DNA of 64,000 nt from Candidatus Aalborgicola lynettensis (GTDB lineage: Bacteria > Pseudomonadota > Gammaproteobacteria > Burkholderiales > Burkholderiaceae_C). Shown here in pieces: positions 59,937-64,000 of this stretch. Positions within the stretch are counted from its first letter, which is position 1; each line of letters begins with the position of its first letter. The stretch is taken from NCBI GenBank assembly GCA_016719405.1, contig JADJZE010000019.1, positions 1 to 64,000 of the forward strand, in the 5' to 3' direction. The translations under genes and the position numbers were made by a program. Under the pieces are notes generated by a model that saw only the letters and a program-made list of their open reading frames with translations, ran no database searches and was not told the DNA's origin.

Positions 59937-61271
59937 ATGACACCCGCCGCACTGCAAGAACACCCCGACAACACGGTCACCGAAGCCACCGCTCCTGCGG
60001 GCTCGATGCCCGCCGCCCCCACCATCGAGCCCAAGCTGGCCCAGCTGCTGGAATTTACGCAAAAAAACCAGTCCACCATCACCCCCAAAGAGATCAACGC
60101 CCACCTCGAACAGGTGCTGCACAACTACGACACCCTGACTGCCACCTACGCGCGCAACAACGAGCGCCTGGATGCCGAGCTGGCACAACTCCGCCAAGCG
60201 GGTGAGACCACCGCCGGGCAGTTGCAACAGCGCATGGGCGCGGTCGATGCGCGCATCGACACCCTGGACGGCGAAGTGCAGCAGGACATTGTGTTGCTGG
60301 ACACGCGCATCGCCACCGTGCACGGCCTGCTGCAGGCACAAGACGCCATCCTGCAGGAGCAAAGCGCGCGCCTGGACCAGTTTGGACTGGCTCAGGAGCT
60401 GCTCGATACCGCCACCCGTGGCAACCGCAACCGGATTGAAGCCGTGCGCGAATGGGCTGCCAGCCAGCAAGCGGTGTCCAAGGCGCACATTGATGGCCTG
60501 CGGGCTCTGCAACGCGAGCACTATTCGCAGTTCCAGTCGGTACAGCAGGCGGTGCAGCAACTGCGCGCCGACACACTGCGCCTGAACCAGGCCCAGGCGC
60601 AAACCGCACTGCAACTGGACCACCACACCGCCCGCACACGCCGCCAGTTCCACTGGACCCATGGTGCACTGGCTGGCGCAGTGCTGCTGGGTGTGGCGGG
60701 GTTTGCCGCCGTCAAGTGGTCGAGCGCCTTTGCTCCGGTGACCACCCAGCAAGCCGTGGCCCAACTCGATGGGCGTGTGAACGGCATACGCCGCGAAGTA
60801 AGCGACCTGTCAACCCTGCAAACGGTGGTGGTTGAGCAAGACGCAAAAACCACCAAGCTATCCGCGCAGTTGGCGCAACTGGAAAGCAGCTTGGGCACAT
60901 TGGGGCAATCGGTGAACAAGCTGCGCGCCGCCCAAACCCGCACCACACTGGACGGCACCACCGGATTACCCCTGCATGACGCCCAGTGGCTGCAGCAACA
61001 AAGCCCCAAAGCCTATACCGTGCAATTATTGACTGCCGATACCCCTGCCGAACTGACGCAGCTGATTACCCGCCACGCGGCAACGCTGGCGGACGCAGGC
61101 CTGGCTTACACCCGCACCGAACGCAACGGTCAAGACCGCTACAACCTGTTTTACGGCGTGTTCGCCCATGCCGCACAGGCCCGTGCCGCCCTTGCCGCAC
61201 TGCCCCCCGCACTGCAAACGCAGCAGCCCTGGGTACGACCCATGCATTCTGTGCAAAAAACCATGCAATAA
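59937..61271 (+). CDS. Coiled-coil inner-membrane protein with C-terminal SPOR-like domain
   Basis: A 444-residue protein. Residues about 45–235 are a long cytoplasmic coiled coil with repeats of Gln, Ala and Glu; a single membrane helix follows (WTHGALAGAVLLGVAGFAAVKW); the periplasmic part has another coiled coil and ends in a SPOR-like domain (YTVQLLTADTPAELTQLITRH, then DRYNLFYGVFAHAAQARAALAALP). This resembles DamX-type cell-division proteins that bind denuded septal peptidoglycan. ATG 59937 has AGAGAGGA upstream. Stands alone between lptA (divergent) and the GST gene (convergent). Confidence 0.78.
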   Translation: MTPAALQEHPDNTVTEATAPAGSMPAAPTIEPKLAQLLEFTQKNQSTITPKEINAHLEQVLHNYDTLTATYARNNERLDAELAQLRQAGETTAGQLQQRMGAVDARIDTLDGEVQQDIVLLDTRIATVHGLLQAQDAILQEQSARLDQFGLAQELLDTATRGNRNRIEAVREWAASQQAVSKAHIDGLRALQREHYSQFQSVQQAVQQLRADTLRLNQAQAQTALQLDHHTARTRRQFHWTHGALAGAVLLGVAGFAAVKWSSAFAPVTTQQAVAQLDGRVNGIRREVSDLSTLQTVVVEQDAKTTKLSAQLAQLESSLGTLGQSVNKLRAAQTRTTLDGTTGLPLHDAQWLQQQSPKAYTVQLLTADTPAELTQLITRHAATLADAGLAYTRTERNGQDRYNLFYGVFAHAAQARAALAALPPALQTQQPWVRPMHSVQKTMQ

Positions 61272-61293
61272 CCCGCAACAACCGCAAGCACTT

Positions 61294-62067
61294 TCAGGCT
61301 TGCGCGTACTGGTCTTCCAGGTAGTTGATGATGGCCAGCGACTCGAACATCTTGACCCCGGTGTTCGGGTCTTCCAGGTAGGGCACCTGAACGCGCCCGA
61401 GCTGGGCCAGCACCTTTTCACGCCGACCTCCGGGGCGCGGCTTGTAGGGCCCCGGCTTCATGCGCATGACGGCCGGACCCATGTCGGCCAGCTGCTCCTT
61501 GCCGATGTTGTGCAGCACGTAGGGCAATTCCAGTTCAGTGAGCCGCTCACGCACCAAGCGTGAATACGGGCTCGCCTCGAAACTCCACAACTGCAGCAAC
61601 TGCGCCGGCTTCTTGGATTTGCGTTTGGTAATGCCGCGCAAGCCACGCACCGCCGAGCCCATACCGCCCCACAGGGGACGGAACTTGCCGGGCCGGTAGA
61701 ACAGGGGCGTGGGGCGACCACCATAGGTGCGAAACAGGTAATCAATAATCTCAGCGGACTCGTACATCACGGTGTCGGTGTTGCGATCCAACAGCATCGG
61801 GAACTGCGCCTTGCCGCCCAGGCGCTTGGCCTCGGCGCGGTAGCGCTTGCCACCCTTGGGGCAGGGGTAAATTTCGGCGTCCAAACCCAGTGCAGTCAAG
61901 GCTTCGCGCACACTGCGGCAGTAGGGACTGCCCTCCATGTCATACAAACGCAGCGCCAACGGTGGCTGCACGGCCGCAGTGACCACACGGGTGCCGCGCC
62001 ATGCCGTCAGGGTAGAAGTGGCCACGGAGCCGACGACGCTGGCGTGGTGCAAAAGATTCAATGGCAT
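61294..62067 (-). CDS. Protein with two tandem GST N-terminal (thioredoxin-fold) domains
   Basis: A 257-residue protein in which two GST-N folds follow one another: residues about 38–115 (LRLYDMEGSPYCRSVREALTALGLDAEIYPCPKGG; QFPMLLDRNTDTVMYESAEIIDYLF) and about 160–255 (LQLWSFEASPYSRLVRERLTELELPYVLHNIGK; VPYLEDPNTGVKMFESLAIINYLEDQYA). The first keeps Cys in SPYC; the second has Ser instead. There is no GST C-terminal helical domain. Substrate unknown. Confidence 0.85.
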   Translation of the reverse strand: MPLNLLHHASVVGSVATSTLTAWRGTRVVTAAVQPPLALRLYDMEGSPYCRSVREALTALGLDAEIYPCPKGGKRYRAEAKRLGGKAQFPMLLDRNTDTVMYESAEIIDYLFRTYGGRPTPLFYRPGKFRPLWGGMGSAVRGLRGITKRKSKKPAQLLQLWSFEASPYSRLVRERLTELELPYVLHNIGKEQLADMGPAVMRMKPGPYKPRPGGRREKVLAQLGRVQVPYLEDPNTGVKMFESLAIINYLEDQYAQA

Positions 62068-62101
62068 GCGCGGAGTTTACGTGGTTCAAAAAAAGCCAAA
62101 T

Positions 62102-62132
62102 CGTAACCCGTAACCCGTAACCCGTAACCCGT
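62102..62132 (+). repeat. Short heptamer tandem repeat (CGTAACC)4
   Basis: Four copies of CGTAACC followed by a partial one, upstream of the double-GST gene. Too short and unspaced for a CRISPR array. Possibly slippage-prone. Confidence 0.9.
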
Positions 62133-62278
62133 GGGTGCTCGCCGGTTGCTGGAAACTCCAGCAAGCAACGTGCGGACCGTCCGCAGCGCAGGGTTCAATA
62201 GTCGAGAGGGATCGATGGTCTGAATTATTTCGCCTCTGCCACGGGAATTCTGCGCCCAACAGTTAGAATTACGGCAGT

Positions 62279-62355
<77 letters not shown>

Positions 62356-62371
62356 TTATTCTTGATAAAAC

Positions 62372-62405
62372 GCCTGCTAATGGTTTTGCCTTAGCAGGCT
62401 TTTTT
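62372..62405 (+). terminator. Rho-independent terminator after tRNA-Pro
   Basis: GCCTGCTAA and TTAGCAGGC pair perfectly over 9 bp with a 10-base loop, followed by TTTTTT. 17 bases after the tRNA. Confidence 0.93.
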
Positions 62406-62501
62406 ATGGGCGCAATACACGATCACCCATAAACCTGGCGCATCCTTCGATGCGCCGTATTTTCGGAACTTCGCGTCGGATACGTTCCGACATTACAAGT
62501 A

Positions 62502-62672
62502 TTAGCCGCCTTTTTTCGAGCGTTTGCCAGGATTCTTCTTGCTGCGTGTTGCGGTGCCCCGCTCCAAGCTGACCTTTTGGCCCCGTCCACCCGTGGCAAG
62601 CACCATGCCAGGCATCGGTTTCGGCGCAGGTGTTGCTTTACGGTCCGCTTCAGTAACAATCTTATTTCCCAT
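62502..62672 (-). CDS. Small basic hypothetical protein (56 residues)
   Basis: A short frame from ATG 62672 (TGAGGAATTC upstream gives a good ribosome-binding site) to TAA 62502. The product begins MGNKIVTEADRKATPAPKP and ends KKNPGKRSKKGG; it is rich in Lys, Arg, Gly and Pro, with no hydrophobic segment. This composition suggests a nucleic-acid-binding or unstructured protein. I do not recognise a family. It lies alone between tRNA-Pro and the Sel1 gene. Confidence 0.65.
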   Translation of the reverse strand: MGNKIVTEADRKATPAPKPMPGMVLATGGRGQKVSLERGTATRSKKNPGKRSKKGG

Positions 62673-62768
62673 GAATTCCTCACAATGTAGAGTTAAAACC
62701 TCTATTAGGCCATAGGTGACACGGGTATCGCCTGCGGACTTGCGGATTTTTCAGGAACAGGGCCTGCA

Positions 62769-64000
62769 TCAATCGCAGTTGGTCCATTTGCGGACGAGAC
62801 ACACTTGCGCCATTTCCTGGGCCCGCGCCACTTGCTCCGGCGTTAATTTGTCGAACAACAAATCCCTATGGCGAATGGGCTCGGGGTGGCCCGATGTGGC
62901 TCCCAGGCTAAACCACATATAAGCGCGCAGGAGATCTTGCTCAACACCTAAACCCTTGGCATACATTAACCCGATGTTGTTGGCTGCAATCACCTGGCCC
63001 TGGGCTGCCGCCAACCGGTACAACTTCATGGCTGCAGCGTAATCGCGCGACACGCCAAGCCCGTTTTCCAGCAACTCGCCCAGATTGATTTGTCCGGTTT
63101 CGTCGCCCTGCTCCGCAGCGAGTCGGTACCACTTGTAGGCACTTGTCAAATTTTTCGGAACGCCAATGCCGTTGGCGTAAATGAACCCCAGATTGATTTG
63201 GGCCGCTGCATAGCCTTGTGTTGCAGCGAGTTGATACCATTTGCGGGACTGCTCATGGCTTTGCGGCACGCCCTGGCCATTCGCATACTTCAATCCCAGC
63301 GCAAATTGCGCTCCCGCATGCCCCTGCGCAGCTGCCTGCTGAAACAAGGCCAGTGCCCGCGCAATATCCTGCTTTACGCCATACCCGTTGTTGTACATGG
63401 CGCCCAGATTGGCCTGCCCCCTGGCAAAACCCTTGTCAGCGGCAAGACGGTACCACTTCAATGCCTCAGCATAGTCCTGCGGCACACCCTCGCCATCTTC
63501 ATACATCACACCCAAAATGGTTTGCGCCCTGGGGTAGCCCTGCGTGGCGGCCAATCGGAGCAATTTGAGCGCTTCATCGACGTCTCTTGCAACCCCCTCA
63601 CCATTGCTGTACAGCGCAGCCAAATTGGTCTGTGCACGCGGGTACCCCTGCGCAGCGCCGAGCCGGTACCATTTGCCAGCCTCCGCCATATCACGCTGGA
63701 CACCGCGCCCGTATTCGTACATGCGGCCGATATTGGTTTGGGCAACTGCGCTCCCGCGTGCTGCAGCCATGCGATACCACTTGAGTGCCTGTGCATAGTC
63801 CTGCTTCACACCATGGCCATCCTCGTACATCATTCCGAGGTGGTACTGCGCCCTCACATCACCTTTGCCTTCGGTGGGGGCCCGCTGCCTTGCTGCAAAA
63901 ATGGCATCGCCCCGCTCGTAAGCGCCTGCGTCATCCACCAATTCAGATGCAAAGGAGTGGCCCGCCGCCAAAAACGCGGCACACAGCGCCGTCAATAGGG
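62769..64000 (-). CDS. Sel1-repeat (TPR-like) exported protein, 5' end cut by the window
   Basis: At least 408 residues. The frame is open to the edge, so the first residues are missing; the visible start resembles the end of a signal peptide (ALCAAFLAAGHSFASE). About nine Sel1-like repeats of 36 residues follow, of the pattern AQ-x2-LG-x-MYE-x-G-x-GV-x-QDY-x-A-x-KWYRLAA. The unusual feature is their regularity. Such repeats bind proteins; in related bacteria they occur in envelope or secreted proteins. The C-terminal ~50 residues (YMWFSLGATSGHPEPI, then LTPEQVARAQEMAQVC) form the usual cap. Confidence 0.9.
   Translation of the reverse strand, partial: LLTALCAAFLAAGHSFASELVDDAGAYERGDAIFAARQRAPTEGKGDVRAQYHLGMMYEDGHGVKQDYAQALKWYRMAAARGSAVAQTNIGRMYEYGRGVQRDMAEAGKWYRLGAAQGYPRAQTNLAALYSNGEGVARDVDEALKLLRLAATQGYPRAQTILGVMYEDGEGVPQDYAEALKWYRLAADKGFARGQANLGAMYNNGYGVKQDIARALALFQQAAAQGHAGAQFALGLKYANGQGVPQSHEQSRKWYQLAATQGYAAAQINLGFIYANGIGVPKNLTSAYKWYRLAAEQGDETGQINLGELLENGLGVSRDYAAAMKLYRLAAAQGQVIAANNIGLMYAKGLGVEQDLLRAYMWFSLGATSGHPEPIRHRDLLFDKLTPEQVARAQEMAQVCLVRKWTNCD

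Noticed and set aside
62102..62132. Telomere-like or CRISPR-like repeat (CGTAACC)4
   Set aside because: Four 7-base units without spacers; no cas genes in the window.

Overview
The window looks like a chromosomal segment of a betaproteobacterium of the family Comamonadaceae (Rhodoferax/Polaromonas-like). This is inferred from the exosortase-B (XrtB) exopolysaccharide locus, the gene order tRNA-Tyr, tRNA-Gly, tRNA-Thr, tuf, tRNA-Trp, secE, nusG, rplK, rplA, rplJ, rplL, rpoB, rpoC, the trpE–chorismate mutase–trpG–trpD–trpC–ung operon, and the generally high GC of the genes. No database search was possible, so genus is not claimed.

Layout. (1) 1–12976, minus strand: one long XrtB-type exopolysaccharide operon, in transcription order epsA regulator, epsB initiating glycosyltransferase, epsL, epsD, epsE, epsF, epsG, a MNT–HEPN toxin–antitoxin-like pair, xrtB, epsI, gmd, a DUF4160–DUF2442 pair, a frameshifted fcl, and the start of an AT-richer membrane-protein gene that leaves the window. 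(2) 13284–19015: two tRNAs, then lemA-like, rsmB, DUF4390, ntrY-like and ntrX-like genes. (3) 19026–33026: the rpoC/rpoB/ribosomal protein/nusG/secE/tuf block with four tRNAs. (4) 33113–38952: the trp operon with ung at its end and a candidate Trp leader peptide. (5) 39135–41245: three chalcone-isomerase-like genes, two made by a 765-bp tandem duplication; the last is frameshifted. (6) 41427–51096: two chemoreceptors that form a 720-bp inverted repeat around a GGDEF–EAL protein, rpe, apaG, thiL, pgpA and cinA. (7) 51238–56469: a SEC-C protein, an FMN glutamate synthase-like enzyme, a PIN protein, an rRNA methyltransferase and a second HEPN–MNT pair. (8) 56527–64000: rpoN, lptB, lptA, a SPOR-domain protein, a double-GST protein, tRNA-Pro, a 56-residue basic protein and a Sel1-repeat protein cut by the edge.

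The most unusual signal is a dispersed 48-bp element found eight times, aligned without gaps: hairpin GCTAT-N7-ATAGC, then hairpin TTGCGC-N11-GCGCAA, then ATGGC. Six copies lie wholly inside reading frames (thiL, cinA, rpoN, the rRNA methyltransferase, trpD, epsD). One forms the shared 3' ends of two convergent genes and one is intergenic. At 48 bp (16 codons) it can enter a gene without shifting the frame, like the palindromic elements of Rickettsia.

Two genes (fcl, third chalcone-isomerase copy) carry apparent one-base losses in A-runs, and pgpA has a suspicious C8 run near its start. Either these are real mutations or the assembly has homopolymer errors.
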